32,426 nucleotides of DNA, from the NCBI RefSeq assembly GCF_003857035.1, contig NZ_QGSY01000208.1, forward strand, positions 1 through 32,426. The letters run 5' to 3'. The stretch is from Micromonospora arida. GTDB lineage: Bacteria; Actinomycetota; Actinomycetes; Mycobacteriales; Micromonosporaceae. A program made the translations under genes and the position numbers. Numbering within the stretch: the stretch's first letter is position 1; every line of letters starts with the position of its first letter. This document shows positions 15,309 to 25,489 of the stretch, piece after piece. The notes beneath the pieces are model-generated. The model was not told where the DNA came from. It saw only the letters and a list, made by a program, of their open reading frames with translations, and made no database searches.

Positions 15309-17063
15309 ATGGCACAGGCGGAGTACGTCCAGGAGTCACTGGCCGGTCTCGACCCGGCGGTGGGCGGGGTGGACCCGGCGCTGCCGCTCTACGCGACGAC
15401 GTTCGTGGTGGTCGACCTGGAGACCACCGGCGGCGCGCCGGACGGCGGCGGCATCACCGAGATCGGCGCGGTCAAGGTGCGCGGTGGCGAGCAGTTGGGG
15501 GTGCTGGCGACCCTGGTCAACCCGGGCCAGCCGATTCCGCCGTTCATCACCGTGCTGACCGGCATCACCCAGGCCATGCTGGTGCCGGCGCCGCCGATCG
15601 AGCAGGTGCTGCCGAGCTTCCTGGAGTTCATCGACGGCGCGGTGCTGGTGGCCCACAACGCCCCGTACGACGTGGGCTTCCTCAAGGCCGCCTGCGCCAA
15701 GCACGGCTACCGCTGGCCCAACCCCCGCGTCCTGGACACGGCGGCGCTCGCCCGCCGGGTGCTGACCCGCGACGAGGTGCCCAACCGCAAGCTGGGCACC
15801 CTGGCCGCCTACTTCCGCACCGCCACCCAGCCCACCCACCGGGCGTTGGACGACGCGAAGGCCACCGTCGACGTGCTGCACGGGCTGATCGGTCGGCTCG
15901 GCGGGCACCGGGTGGACACGATCGGCGACGCCATCGAGTTCGCCCGCGCGGTCACCCCGACCCAGCGCCGCAAAAGGCACCTGGCCGAGGGGTTGCCCAA
16001 GGTGCCGGGGGTCTACATCTTCCGGGCCGCCGACGACCGGCCGCTCTACGTGGGCACCTCGGTCGACATCGCGACCCGGGTGCGCAGCTACTTCACCGCC
16101 GGCGAGAAGCGTGCCCGGATCTCCGAGATGCTGGGCGCGGCCGAACGGGTCGAGGCGGTGGAGTGCGCCCACTCGTTGGAGGCGGAGGTCCGTGAGCTGC
16201 GGTTGATCGCCGCGCACGCTCCGCCGTACAACCGCCGGTCCAAATACCCGGAACGGATGATCTGGCTCAAGCTGACCGACGGGCCGTACCCTCGGCTGTC
16301 GATCGTCCGCGACCTCTCCCCCACCGACACCGCGTACCTCGGGCCGTTCACCTCCCGGCGGGCCGCCGAGCTGGCCGCCGCCGGTTTCCACGACGCGGTG
16401 CCACTGCGCCAGTGCACGCACCGGCTCTCGCTGCGCACCGTCACGCCGGCCTGCGCGCTGGCCGAGCTGGGTCGCTGCCCGGCGCCCTGCGAACACAAGA
16501 TCACCCCCGAGGAGTACGACGACAGCGCCGCCGCGCCCTTCCGTACCGCGACGGCCAGCGACCCCCAGCCGGTGGTGGACGCGCTGCTCGCGCGGATCGA
16601 CGTGCTCTCCCGCGACCAGCGCTACGAGGAGGCCGCCGTGGTGCGGTCCCGGCTGGCCGCCGTGCTGCGGGCCACCGTGCGGATGCAGCGGCTGGCCGCG
16701 CTGACCGGGATCGTCGAGTTGGCCGCGGCCCGGCCGGCCGCCCGGGGCGGCTGGGAGTTGGCGCTGGTCCGGCACGGCCGACTCGCCGGCGCGGGGGTGT
16801 CCCCGCCGGGCGCGCACCCGCGTCCCACGTTGACCGCGATCCGGGCCACCGCCGAGACGGTGTCGGGCGGGCACGGTCCGGTGCCGGCCGCCACCGCCGA
16901 GGAGTCCGAGCGGATCCTGTCCTGGTTGGAGCGACCGGAGACCCGACTCGTCGAGATGTCCTCCGGTTGGTCCTCTCCGGCGAGTGGCGCGGGCCGGTTC
17001 CGTGACCTGCTGGTTAAGGCCGAGGGCGGCGCGTCCCACCAACTCTCGACCGAACGCTCATGA
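15309..17063 (+). CDS. DEDDh exonuclease fused to GIY-YIG/UvrC-like nuclease
   Basis: The 584-residue protein begins with a DnaQ-like 3'-5' exonuclease domain (about 28-195): Asp36/Glu38 in VVVDLETTG, Asp121 in HNAPYDVGFL, and His177/Asp182 in HRALDDAKATVD complete the DEDDh set. A GIY-YIG domain follows (about 230-310: GVYIFRAADDRPLYVGTS) and then a UvrC-like region with a UVR-type helix hairpin (YEEAAVVRSRLAAVL) and a Cys group (CTHR..CALAELGRCPAPCEHK). M. tuberculosis Rv2191 has the same layout. It lacks the UvrC RNase H-like and helix-hairpin-helix C-terminus, so it probably acts in DNA repair but not as standard UvrC. The in-frame ATG 15249 has neither SD nor box at the right distance. 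Confidence 0.93.
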   Translation: MAQAEYVQESLAGLDPAVGGVDPALPLYATTFVVVDLETTGGAPDGGGITEIGAVKVRGGEQLGVLATLVNPGQPIPPFITVLTGITQAMLVPAPPIEQVLPSFLEFIDGAVLVAHNAPYDVGFLKAACAKHGYRWPNPRVLDTAALARRVLTRDEVPNRKLGTLAAYFRTATQPTHRALDDAKATVDVLHGLIGRLGGHRVDTIGDAIEFARAVTPTQRRKRHLAEGLPKVPGVYIFRAADDRPLYVGTSVDIATRVRSYFTAGEKRARISEMLGAAERVEAVECAHSLEAEVRELRLIAAHAPPYNRRSKYPERMIWLKLTDGPYPRLSIVRDLSPTDTAYLGPFTSRRAAELAAAGFHDAVPLRQCTHRLSLRTVTPACALAELGRCPAPCEHKITPEEYDDSAAAPFRTATASDPQPVVDALLARIDVLSRDQRYEEAAVVRSRLAAVLRATVRMQRLAALTGIVELAAARPAARGGWELALVRHGRLAGAGVSPPGAHPRPTLTAIRATAETVSGGHGPVPAATAEESERILSWLERPETRLVEMSSGWSSPASGAGRFRDLLVKAEGGASHQLSTERS

Positions 17064-17095
17064 CCAACTGACCGATCGGACTACGTCGACTCGCT

Positions 17096-17101
17096 TAGGC
17101 T
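17096..17101 (+). promoter_or_regulatory. Predicted -10 box (TAGGCT) upstream of Rel-family gene
   Basis: TAGGCT gives a transcript start near 17108. The Rel start at 17190 would then have a leader of about 80 nt that contains a possible 21-codon ORF. Confidence 0.48.
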
Positions 17102-17110
17102 GTTAGAGAA

Positions 17111-17176
17111 GTGCAGTCCTGCCCGATTCGTGGGCCTGCTCCCCCGCCGGCTTCCGGCGATGCGGAGCCGGGGTGA
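17111..17176 (+). CDS. Candidate 21-codon leader ORF upstream of Rel gene
   Basis: A GTG lies 9 nt after the TAGGCT box, near the predicted transcript start, so it could be translated without a leader. The frame encodes 21 residues (starts VQSCPIRGPAPPPASG, Pro-rich) and stops at 17174-17176. That is directly before the GAGGAGG ribosome site of the Rel gene. A Pro-rich leader (PAPPP) could stall ribosomes, but this is speculative and short ORFs in GC-rich DNA are common. Confidence 0.25.
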   Translation: MQSCPIRGPAPPPASGDAEPG

Positions 17177-17189
17177 GGAGGTGTCCCTC

Positions 17190-18983
<1,794 letters not shown>

Positions 18984-19023
18984 CCTGGCGGCCCCAGCGC
19001 GTCCGAAGAACATTCGTGACCAC

Positions 19024-19029
19024 TAGCCT
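19024..19029 (+). promoter_or_regulatory. Predicted -10 box (TAGCCT) for leaderless Nudix operon
   Basis: TAGCCT is followed by GGAGTC and then ATG 19036. The GGAG is only 2 nt from the start, too close for an SD, so a leaderless mRNA is likely. Confidence 0.55.
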
Positions 19030-19035
19030 GGAGTC

Positions 19036-19578
19036 ATGATCCCCCGCTCCCGCGCCACCGGTCGGGCCCTCTTCTACCAGGCCTTCTACCGGCTGCCCCT
19101 GCCGGTGCGTCGGCGCCTGGTCCGGCTGGCCGTGCCCAAGTACATCGTCGGCGCGGTGACCCTGGTCCGGGACGCCGAGGCGACGGGCGCGGGTCGGTTG
19201 CTCATGCTGCGCCAGCCGCCCGACAAGGGTTGGTCACTCCCCGCCGGCCTGCTCAACCGGGGTGAGGCCCCGGTGGTGGGTGCGGCCCGTGAGCTGTTCG
19301 AGGAATCCGGCGTCCGGCTCCCACCGTCGCGGCTGCGTCCGGCGGTGCCGAATGCGATCGTGCACGCCAAGGGCTGGGTGGACATGGTCTTCGAGGCCGA
19401 GGTGCCGGCGTCCAGCACCGAGCTGACCGTCGACGGCGCGGAAGTCTTCGAGGCCGCCTGGCACCCCCTGGACGACCTGCCCAAGCTGACCTGGCCGACG
19501 GCCCGGCTGCTCGCCTACTACGACATCGGGCCGCTGGCCGGACAGTTCCCGCCGCCGGTGCCCGACGACACCCCGTGA
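19036..19578 (+). CDS. Nudix hydrolase
   Basis: The 180-residue protein carries a complete Nudix box at about 71-93: Gly at its start, Glu in RGEAP, then AARELFEESGV giving the REUXEEXGU core. The preceding LPAGLL provides the usual strand. An N-terminal basic, amphipathic stretch (RALFYQAFYRLPLPVRRRLVRLAVPKY region) might contact the membrane or nucleic acid. Nudix enzymes hydrolyse nucleoside diphosphates linked to another group; the specific substrate cannot be read from the sequence. Its stop overlaps the start of the nucleotidyltransferase gene as GTGA. A sugar-nucleotide substrate is therefore an attractive inference but unproven. The start is fixed by a TAGCCT box at leaderless distance. 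Confidence 0.92.
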   Translation: MIPRSRATGRALFYQAFYRLPLPVRRRLVRLAVPKYIVGAVTLVRDAEATGAGRLLMLRQPPDKGWSLPAGLLNRGEAPVVGAARELFEESGVRLPPSRLRPAVPNAIVHAKGWVDMVFEAEVPASSTELTVDGAEVFEAAWHPLDDLPKLTWPTARLLAYYDIGPLAGQFPPPVPDDTP

Positions 19579-20444
19579 TCGTCGCGGCCGGTGTGCCGGC
19601 GGATCTGTGCGCGGTGGTGCTGGCCGCCGGCGAGGGCACGCGGCTGCGCCCGCTCACCGAACGGGTGCCCAAGGCGCTCTGCCCGGTGGGCAACGTGCCC
19701 CTGCTGGATCGGGCGTTGGCGCGGCTGGCCGGCCTGGGCCTGACCGGTCCCGATCGGGTCGCGGTGAACGCCTGCTACCTCGGCGAGCAGGTGGTGGCGC
19801 ACGTCGGCGACCGCGCACACCTGTCGGTGGAGCCGGGCGACCCGCTGGGCACCGCGGGTGGGGTGGCCAACCTGCGGGACTGGATCGACGGGCGGCCGGT
19901 GCTGGTCGGCAACGCCGACGCGTACCTCGCCGACCCGGCTGCTCCCCCGGGCCCGGACGTCGCCGCCCTGCTCGACGGCTGGGACGGGCACACCGTACGC
20001 CTGCTCGGCCAGCCCGCCGCGGACCCGGCGGCGCCGGGCACCTTCGCCGGGCACTGCTTCACCGGCTTCTCGCTGCTGCCCTGGCGGCTGGTCCGGGACC
20101 TGCCGGTCGTCTTCTCGGACCTGGTTCGCGCCGTGTGGCGTCCGGCCGAGGCGGCGGGCGCCCTGGCGGTGGTGGCCTACCCGGGCACCTTCTTCGACAC
20201 CGGCACCCCGGCCGACTACCTGGCGGCCAACCTGCACGCCGCGGCCGGCGGCGTTCTCGTCGAGGAGACCGCGACGGTGACCGGCCGCTGCGTGGAGTCG
20301 GTCGTCGGCGCGGGAGCGCGGGTGGACGGTGACGTGTCCCGCACTGTGGTGTGGCCGGGCGCGACCGTACGGGCCGGCGAGCGGCTGCGGAACGTGATCC
20401 GGGCCGGGAGCGACCTCACCGTGCCCTGCCCCGCCCAGGGCTGA
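19575..20444 (+). CDS. Sugar-phosphate nucleotidyltransferase-like protein
   Basis: The 289-residue protein has the NTP-transferase signature LAAGEGTRLRPLTERVPKA at 16-34, with the G-x-G-T-R loop and Lys33 that bind NTP and sugar phosphate. A product-side DPLGTAGGVANL motif and a metal-binding Asp in VLVGNADAYL follow. The C-terminal 60 residues (GVLVEETATVTGRCVESVVG) are a short left-handed beta-helix remnant, as in mannose-1-phosphate guanylyltransferase-like proteins. It probably makes an NDP-sugar, perhaps GDP-mannose, but substrate choice cannot be decided from sequence. The start codon GTG overlaps the Nudix stop, so the two genes are coupled. Translation begins MIVAAGVPADLCAVV; no alternative start is better placed. 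Confidence 0.9.
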   Translation: MIVAAGVPADLCAVVLAAGEGTRLRPLTERVPKALCPVGNVPLLDRALARLAGLGLTGPDRVAVNACYLGEQVVAHVGDRAHLSVEPGDPLGTAGGVANLRDWIDGRPVLVGNADAYLADPAAPPGPDVAALLDGWDGHTVRLLGQPAADPAAPGTFAGHCFTGFSLLPWRLVRDLPVVFSDLVRAVWRPAEAAGALAVVAYPGTFFDTGTPADYLAANLHAAAGGVLVEETATVTGRCVESVVGAGARVDGDVSRTVVWPGATVRAGERLRNVIRAGSDLTVPCPAQG

Positions 20445-20484
20445 GCCCGGACGGCTCCCGCCTCCGGTCTCGGGCCAGAACATC

Positions 20485-20490
20485 TAGCAT
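20485..20490 (+). promoter_or_regulatory. Predicted -10 box (TAGCAT) for AsnC-domain gene
   Basis: TAGCAT gives a start near 20497 and a leader of about 26 nt with GGAG at 20511-20514. In contrast to several neighbours this gene appears to have a normal SD-containing leader. Confidence 0.45.
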
Positions 20491-20523
20491 GGGCGACGAC
20501 GCCGACGAACGGAGAAATGCCCC

Positions 20524-20811
20524 GTGATCACCGCGATCGTGCTGATCGACTGCGCCACCGATGCGATCCCCGAGGTGGCGGAGAACCTGGCCAACCTTCC
20601 CGGCGTCAGCGAGGTCTACTCGGTGGCCGGGCACGTCGACCTCATCGCCATCGTCCGGGTCCGCGAGTTCGACCAGATCGCACAGGTCATCGCGGGCAGC
20701 ATCTCCAAGGTCCCGGGCGTGCTCAACACCGAGTCGCACATCGCCTTCCGGGCGTACTCGCAGCACGACCTGGAGGAGGCGTTCGCGATCGGTCTGGCCA
20801 GCGCCGACTGA
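20524..20811 (+). CDS. Stand-alone Lrp/AsnC ligand-binding (RAM) domain protein
   Basis: The 95-residue protein is a single alpha-beta RAM domain: an opening strand MITAIVLIDCA, then IPEVAENLANLPGVSEVYSVAGHVDLIAIVRV and VPGVLNTESHIAFRAYS. The GxxDLI core and the GVxxxxSxxG turn are typical of Lrp/AsnC effector domains. There is no DNA-binding helix-turn-helix, so it cannot act as a classical Lrp regulator alone. Such stand-alone RAM proteins may bind amino acids or other ligands and pair with partner proteins. The GTG at 20524 follows GGAG with 9-nt spacing. The gene is monocistronic between the nucleotidyltransferase and a strong bidirectional hairpin. Confidence 0.92.
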   Translation: MITAIVLIDCATDAIPEVAENLANLPGVSEVYSVAGHVDLIAIVRVREFDQIAQVIAGSISKVPGVLNTESHIAFRAYSQHDLEEAFAIGLASAD

Positions 20812-20869
20812 TCCACTCGCCGTTTCGGGGGCCGTACCGGCCGCACGGCGGCGCGTAGCGCGCACAGGG

Positions 20870-20900
20870 CGGCCGGCCCACCGCGAGGGTGGACCGGCCG
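20870..20900. terminator. Bidirectional hairpin terminator between convergent genes
   Basis: CGGCCGGCCCACC (20870-20882) pairs with GGTGGACCGGCCG (20888-20900), with one mismatch and a 5-nt loop. It lies between the ends of the AsnC-domain gene and the DUF4142 gene and could serve both. Confidence 0.72.
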
Positions 20901-20915
20901 TCTGCTGTGGCTACG

Positions 20916-21608
20916 TCAGCTCTCGCTGGGAGCCGGTACCTCGGTGGTGCCGCCGCCCGGAGCCGGCGACTCGGTGCCGGTGCCGCCCGGAGCCGGCGAC
21001 TCGGTGACAGTGCCGCCCGGAGCCGGCGACTCGGTGCCGGTGCCGCCCGGACTGGGCGTACCGCTGGCGCTGGTCTGCGGAACCGGGATGCCCAACTTGT
21101 TGGCGAGCGCCACCAACTCGTCGTAGTGCGTCTGCAGCGTCGGCAGTGCCGTCTGCGCCAACTGGACCACCGACTGCTCGGAGCCCTGCGAGATCTCCGT
21201 CTGGGTGGCCTGGATGGCCTGGACGTGGCCGGCCAGCTCACTGGTCACCCAGAGCCGGTCGAACTCCGCGCCGCTGGCGTTGTTCAGCTTGTCGATGACC
21301 GCCTGCTGATCGGCGCTGGGCTCGTTCGGCAGTTCCACCCCGAGCTGCGACGCGGTCTGCTGCACCGTCTGGTCCAGCTGGGTGTGGTCGGTCTTCAGCA
21401 TCGCGCCCAGGTCCTTGACCCCCTGGTCCTGACCCTTCTGCTGAGCCAGGTCACCAGCGGTGATCTCGAACAGGTTGACCTGGTGTACCGCCTGCAGGTA
21501 CTGGGTGTCCTGCGTTGACGGCTGTGCCGCGGCCTGCGCGGCCGCAGCCGGCGCGACACCGACCAGTACCAGCGCGGCCAACAGGCCGAGGCGTTTGATA
21601 CCCAACAT
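20916..21608 (-). CDS. Secreted DUF4142 (ferritin-like) protein with Pro/Thr/Gly repeat tail
   Basis: The 230-residue protein starts with a signal peptide (MLGIKRLGLLAALVLVGVAP, cleavage likely after AQA near residue 26). A helical DUF4142 domain (about 35-175) follows, containing QYLQAVHQVNLFEITAGDLA, LGAMLKTDHTQLDQ and AGHVQAIQATQTEIS, where paired His/Glu sit in a four-helix bundle. The last 45 residues are decapeptide repeats (ESPAPGGTGT, three copies) that look like a cell-wall or extracellular linker. DUF4142 proteins are exported and often stress-linked, with unknown biochemical role. ATG 21608 is preferred to the longer frame because AGGGGGG precedes it and the signal peptide starts there. 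A GGAAT/GGGTAT pair upstream may be an alternative-sigma promoter. Confidence 0.9.
   Translation of the reverse strand: MLGIKRLGLLAALVLVGVAPAAAAQAAAQPSTQDTQYLQAVHQVNLFEITAGDLAQQKGQDQGVKDLGAMLKTDHTQLDQTVQQTASQLGVELPNEPSADQQAVIDKLNNASGAEFDRLWVTSELAGHVQAIQATQTEISQGSEQSVVQLAQTALPTLQTHYDELVALANKLGIPVPQTSASGTPSPGGTGTESPAPGGTVTESPAPGGTGTESPAPGGGTTEVPAPSES
20951..21050. repeat. 30-bp minisatellite in DUF4142 gene
   Basis: Three 30-bp units start at 20951, 20981 and 21011 (core TGCCGCCCGGAGCCGGCGAC then TCGGTGCCGG), with a fourth 10-bp partial unit at 21041. The period is 10 codons, so changes in copy number keep the frame and alter only tail length. Confidence 0.92.
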
Positions 21609-21640
21609 GCTTCCCCCCCTTGAGACGTTGGACCGCACGG

Positions 21641-21665
21641 ATACCCGGCTCACCGGGGTTATTCC
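21641..21665 (-). promoter_or_regulatory. Possible alternative-sigma promoter (GGAAT-n14-GGGTAT) for DUF4142 gene
   Basis: On the minus strand GGAAT (21661-21665) and GGGTAT (21641-21646) are 14 nt apart. The GGGTAT half resembles Streptomyces SigB/mycobacterial SigF -10 sites (GGGTAY); the -35 half fits less well. The leader would be about 25 nt and include the SD. Confidence 0.32.
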
Positions 21666-21749
21666 TGCGATCGCCCGTCGCACGGGGTCGACCGGTCCCA
21701 CCAGGGCCGTCCTACTCCTGGTCAGATGGGTCGGGGGGTGTGAATACGA

Positions 21750-21782
21750 CGGGGCGCCCGCCGGAATCCGGCGGGCGCCCCG
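21750..21782 (-). terminator. Rho-independent-type terminator after qcrB
   Basis: A perfect 15-bp stem (CGGGGCGCCCGCCGG at 21750-21764 with 21768-21782) and a 3-nt loop lie 19 bp beyond the qcrB stop. It closes the ctaE-qcrCAB transcript. Confidence 0.85.
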
Positions 21783-21801
21783 TAACGGTGCGACTGGGCG
21801 G

Positions 21802-23433
21802 TCAGCGGCGGCTTTCGCCGCTGCCGATCTCCTCGCGCTCGGGTCGGGCCTCGACCGGCGGGTGCCCCGGCGAGACCGGTGCCTCGACCGGCTTCTCGAT
21901 CGGGTAGAAGAAGCCCCGGATGGCCGGGCCGAGGGCCCCCAGCCGGTTCATCTTCTTGGGCACGACCCAGCCGACGTAGTCGAGCTGACCGTGACCGTCC
22001 GCGTGCCCGTTGGACGCGCTGAGCGGCTGGTGCACCTCGACGAACCGGCCGTCCGGCATGCGCCGGATGATGCCGGTCTCCACGCCGTGCGCGAGCACCT
22101 CCCGGTCGTGCTGCTGCAGACCCAGGCAGAGCCGGTAGGTGACGTAGTACGCCAGCGGCGGGAGCACCAGCAGGCCGATCCGGCCCGCCCAGGTCATCGC
22201 GTTCAGGCTGATCTGGAACTTGTCCGCGATCACGTCGTTGGCGCCGGAGAGCGTCAACACGATGTAGAACGAGACGGCCATGGCGCCGACCGCGGTCCGG
22301 GCCGGAGCATCCCGGGGACGCTGGAGCAGGTTGTGGCTCTTGCGGTCCTTGAGGTGCCGGGCTTCCAGGAACGGGTACATCGTCGACAGGCCCACCAGGA
22401 TGCCGGGCAGCACGACCGTCGGCCAGAACAGCGGCGGGATGACGTACCCGTCGCCGATCGGGATGGGAATCTCCCAGGCCGGCATGAGTCGGGTCGACCC
22501 GTCGAGGAACATGACGTACCAGTCGGGCTGACTGGCGGCCGAGACCACCCACGCCTCGTACGGGCCGAACAGCCAGATCGGGTTGATCTGGAACAGACCG
22601 CCCATCAGCGCGATGACGCCGAAGACGACCATGAAGAAGCCGCCCTGCTTCAGCGCGTACCGCGGGAACATCCGCTCGCCGACCACGTTGTTGTTGGTCC
22701 GGCCGGGGCCGGGCCACTGGGTGTGCTTCTGCTTGAAGACCAGACCCAGGTGGACGCTGATCAGCGCGACCAGCAGACCCGGGATGAGCAGCACGTGGGC
22801 GATGAAGAAGCGGCTGATGATGATCGTGCCCGGGAACTCGCCGCCGAAGATCGACGAGGTCACCCAGGAGCCGATCACCGGGATGGACAGCATGATCGCC
22901 GAGGCGATCCGCAGGCCGGTGCCGGACAGGCCGTCGTCCGGCAGCGAGTAGCCGGTGAAGCCGGCCAGGAAGCCGACCCAGAACAGCAGCGAACCGATGA
23001 TCCAGTTGGTCTCACGCGGCTTGCGGAAGGCGCCGGTGAAGAAGACCCGCAGCATGTGCACAACGATCGCGGCCATGAACAGCAGCGCCGCCCAGTGGTG
23101 CATCTGCCGCATCACCAGACCGCCGCGGACGTCGAACGAGATGTCCAGGCTGGAGGCGTAGGCGGCGGACATCGGGGTGCCCTGCAACGGCGCGTAGCTG
23201 CCGTCGTAGACCACCTCGGTCATCGCCGGCTCGAAGAAGAAGGTGAGGAACACACCGGTCAGCAGCAGCACGACGAACGAGAACAGCGCGATCTCGCCGA
23301 GCAGGAAGGACCAGTGGTCCGGGAAGACCTTGTTCAGCAGTTTGCGCAGCGGGGTGGCCACCGCGAAGCGGTCGTCCACTCCCACCGCGGCCTTGCCCGG
23401 CGTCGCCGCAAGGTCAAGCTTTCGACGCTTCAT
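21802..23433 (-). CDS. qcrB: Cytochrome bc1 complex cytochrome b subunit QcrB
   Basis: The 543-residue integral membrane protein is the quinol-oxidising subunit of the actinobacterial cytochrome bcc complex. Haem-ligand histidines lie in [10 protein letters not shown] and VVHMLRVFF (helix 2), and in FFIAHVLL and ISVHLGLVF (helix 4). The Qo-site motif appears as PDWY in [12 protein letters not shown], the form seen in actinobacteria in place of PEWY. About eight to nine membrane helices precede a hydrophilic C-terminal extension of roughly 100 residues ending GSGESRR, an actinobacterial trait. Its ATG overlaps the qcrA stop by 4 nt (ATGA), so the two are translationally coupled. With QcrA, QcrC and the aa3 oxidase it forms the bcc-aa3 supercomplex. 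A strong hairpin ends the operon just downstream. Confidence 0.97.
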   Translation of the reverse strand: MKRRKLDLAATPGKAAVGVDDRFAVATPLRKLLNKVFPDHWSFLLGEIALFSFVVLLLTGVFLTFFFEPAMTEVVYDGSYAPLQGTPMSAAYASSLDISFDVRGGLVMRQMHHWAALLFMAAIVVHMLRVFFTGAFRKPRETNWIIGSLLFWVGFLAGFTGYSLPDDGLSGTGLRIASAIMLSIPVIGSWVTSSIFGGEFPGTIIISRFFIAHVLLIPGLLVALISVHLGLVFKQKHTQWPGPGRTNNNVVGERMFPRYALKQGGFFMVVFGVIALMGGLFQINPIWLFGPYEAWVVSAASQPDWYVMFLDGSTRLMPAWEIPIPIGDGYVIPPLFWPTVVLPGILVGLSTMYPFLEARHLKDRKSHNLLQRPRDAPARTAVGAMAVSFYIVLTLSGANDVIADKFQISLNAMTWAGRIGLLVLPPLAYYVTYRLCLGLQQHDREVLAHGVETGIIRRMPDGRFVEVHQPLSASNGHADGHGQLDYVGWVVPKKMNRLGALGPAIRGFFYPIEKPVEAPVSPGHPPVEARPEREEIGSGESRR

Positions 23434-24518
23434 GGCCGCTCCCAGAAATCAGGCCCGACGGTCTCGGTGTAGTCGGACTTCGCCACGAAGAAGCCCTCGG
23501 AATCCACCTCGATCGGCAGCTGCGGCAGCCGCCGGCTGGCGGGGCCGAAGATGGGCCGGGCGTTGTCGGTGATCAGGAACTGGGACTGGTGGCACGGGCA
23601 GAGCAGCCGGTTGGTCTGCTGCTCGTACAGGCTGGCCGGGCATCCCGCGTGCGTGCAGATCTTCGAAAACGCCGCGTAGTTGCCCCACATGTAGTCACCG
23701 TGGCCGACCTTCTCGTTGGCCCGGCGCGACTCCTGCGCGTCGGAGTCGCGGAGGTGGATCAGCAGCGTCGGCGAGTCGGCGTGCCTGTTGCTCACGCCGT
23801 GGTCGATGCCGGGGAAGACGGTCAGCTGCCCACCGGTGCTGATGTCCGCCGGGCGGATCGGCCGGCCGTCCTCGCGGACCAGACGGATCCGCTGGCCGCC
23901 CTCGGCCGCGGCGAACCCGGTGGTGAACATCTGGTTGTTCTTGTGCGGCTGCGAGATCAGGCCGCCGACCAGCGGTGCCGCAGCGACCGCGGCGACCGGT
24001 GCGAGACCGGCCAGCAGCGAGATGCCGAGCAGGGGGCGACGCTTCACGCCCAGCTCGTCCGCCATGTAGAGCATGGTCTGGCCGGTGATGGTGCGGCCTT
24101 CGGAGTCCACCTGGCCCTCGTGCCGGTCCTGGATCGAGACCTCCTTGGGCAGCAACTTCTTGCCCCAGGTCAGGATGCCGAAGCCGACGGCGAGCAGCGC
24201 GACGCCGAGGGTGAAGCCGAGCAGCGGGGTGTAGAACTTGTCGCCGCCGCGGCCCGCCTCGTACTGCCACGGCCACCAGATGTAGATGGCCAGGAAGGCG
24301 GTCGCGGCCAGGCCGGTGATCAGGAACAAGCCGGCGACCACCCGGGTCAGCCGACGCTCCGCCTTGGTGCCCGGCAGCACCTGCGGCTCGTAGTGGACGA
24401 TCTCGATGTCGTCCCGACGCGCGCCCTCACGAACGATGTCGAAACGGGTCAGCTTGGGGTCGTTCACGTCGAGCGGCTCCGGGCCCTGTGAGGCCTGGTG
24501 CTCGGTGTGGGTGCTCAT
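23430..24518 (-). CDS. qcrA: Cytochrome bc1 complex Rieske iron-sulfur subunit QcrA
   Basis: The 362-residue protein carries the Rieske 2Fe-2S motifs CTHAGCP and CPCHQSQF near the C-terminus, with Cys/His pairs intact. Between these lies [12 protein letters not shown]. The N-terminal half has about three membrane helices (near 65-85, 100-120 and 165-187), as in actinobacterial Rieske proteins, rather than the single anchor of proteobacteria. The cluster passes electrons from quinol at QcrB to cytochrome cc QcrC. The ATG at 24518 is 64 nt after the qcrC stop, and the stop overlaps qcrB. The N-terminal cytosolic region (residues 1-60) is acidic and polar. Confidence 0.97.
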   Translation of the reverse strand: MSTHTEHQASQGPEPLDVNDPKLTRFDIVREGARRDDIEIVHYEPQVLPGTKAERRLTRVVAGLFLITGLAATAFLAIYIWWPWQYEAGRGGDKFYTPLLGFTLGVALLAVGFGILTWGKKLLPKEVSIQDRHEGQVDSEGRTITGQTMLYMADELGVKRRPLLGISLLAGLAPVAAVAAAPLVGGLISQPHKNNQMFTTGFAAAEGGQRIRLVREDGRPIRPADISTGGQLTVFPGIDHGVSNRHADSPTLLIHLRDSDAQESRRANEKVGHGDYMWGNYAAFSKICTHAGCPASLYEQQTNRLLCPCHQSQFLITDNARPIFGPASRRLPQLPIEVDSEGFFVAKSDYTETVGPDFWERP

Positions 24519-24582
24519 GCCGTCACCTCGCTACGGGTGGCGCCGAGCGGCACCACAGCACTGATTAGGAGTATCCGCTCGG

Positions 24583-25419
24583 TCACGACTTGCCCGCAAT
24601 CCACAGGCTGGCGAAGACGAGCGCCACGATGCCGACCAGGAAGATCGCCAGGCCCTCGGTGGACGGGCCGTACCGCCCGAGGTTGAACCCGCCCGGGTCC
24701 TGGTCGTGCTTCAGCGTCTCCTGGATGTAGGCGATGATGTCGGCCTTCTGTTCCGGCCGGAGCTGGTTGTCGCCGAACACCGGCATGTTCTGCGGGCCGC
24801 TCAACATCGCCGCGTAGATCTGGCGGTCGGTCGCGGGGTGCAGGCTCGGGGCGAACTTGCCCGAGGAGAGCGCACCGCCGCCGCCACCGAACGCGTGGCA
24901 CTGCGAGCAGTTGATCCGGAACAGCTCACCACCGGACGCGATGTTGCCGTCCTCACGCAGTTCGTCGCCCTCGGGCACGACCGGCCCGCCGCCCAACTCC
25001 TGGATGTACTGGGCCAGCTGACGGGTCTGCTCGTCGGTGAAGACCGGGGGCTTGCGGTGCGCCTGGGCCTCCTGGCGGGCCATCGGCATCCGCCCGGAGC
25101 TGACCTGGAACTCGACCGAGGCCGCGCCGACGCCGACCAGGCTCGGCCCGCGGCCCTCGACGCCCTGGGCGTTGCGGCCGTGGCAGGTCACGCAGCTCAC
25201 GTCGAACAGCGCCTTGCCCTCGGCGGCGGCGCCGGTCAGCTGCGGGTTGTCCTGCGCCTGGGCGCCCGGGGCGAAGACGGTGTACGCGCCACCGGCGAGC
25301 ATCAGCGCGGCGATCAGCCGGACCGCGGCGCCCAGCCGGCGGCGGCCCCTGCTGCGCGCGGCGGGCCGCTCGCGCAACCGCGCGAGCAGACCGCGTCGGC
25401 GGTCGTTGTCAGAAGTCAT
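24583..25419 (-). CDS. qcrC: Dihaem cytochrome c subunit QcrC
   Basis: The 278-residue protein has a basic N-terminus, one membrane/signal helix (about 28-48), two cytochrome c domains with haem-binding CVTCHG and CSQCHA, and a C-terminal membrane anchor (GLAIFLVGIVALVFASLWIA). Axial Met candidates lie in SGRMPM and GPQNMPVF. A dihaem c subunit replaces soluble cytochrome c in actinobacteria and passes electrons directly from QcrA to the CuA centre of CtaC. The ATG is preceded by TTAAGGA at about 8 nt. The gene follows ctaE by 70 nt and precedes qcrA by 64 nt, so a ctaE-qcrC-qcrA-qcrB operon is very likely. Confidence 0.97.
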   Translation of the reverse strand: MTSDNDRRRGLLARLRERPAARSRGRRRLGAAVRLIAALMLAGGAYTVFAPGAQAQDNPQLTGAAAEGKALFDVSCVTCHGRNAQGVEGRGPSLVGVGAASVEFQVSSGRMPMARQEAQAHRKPPVFTDEQTRQLAQYIQELGGGPVVPEGDELREDGNIASGGELFRINCSQCHAFGGGGGALSSGKFAPSLHPATDRQIYAAMLSGPQNMPVFGDNQLRPEQKADIIAYIQETLKHDQDPGGFNLGRYGPSTEGLAIFLVGIVALVFASLWIAGKS

Positions 25420-25489
25420 GAGCGGTGTCCTTAACCGGTTGGACCTGTCTCAGGGGACGGAGCAGCAGCGCGGAATGTGACGCGCAAGA

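Noticed and set aside
15336..17042. 568-codon minus-strand frame opposite the exonuclease gene
   Set aside because: Antisense shadow; the plus strand carries complete DEDDh and GIY-YIG motifs.
20951..21050. CRISPR-like 30-bp repeats
   Set aside because: In-frame minisatellite inside the DUF4142 gene with no spacers.
21460..23472. 670-codon plus-strand frame opposite qcrB
   Set aside because: Antisense shadow of qcrB and DUF4142; His/Arg/Asp-rich without domains.
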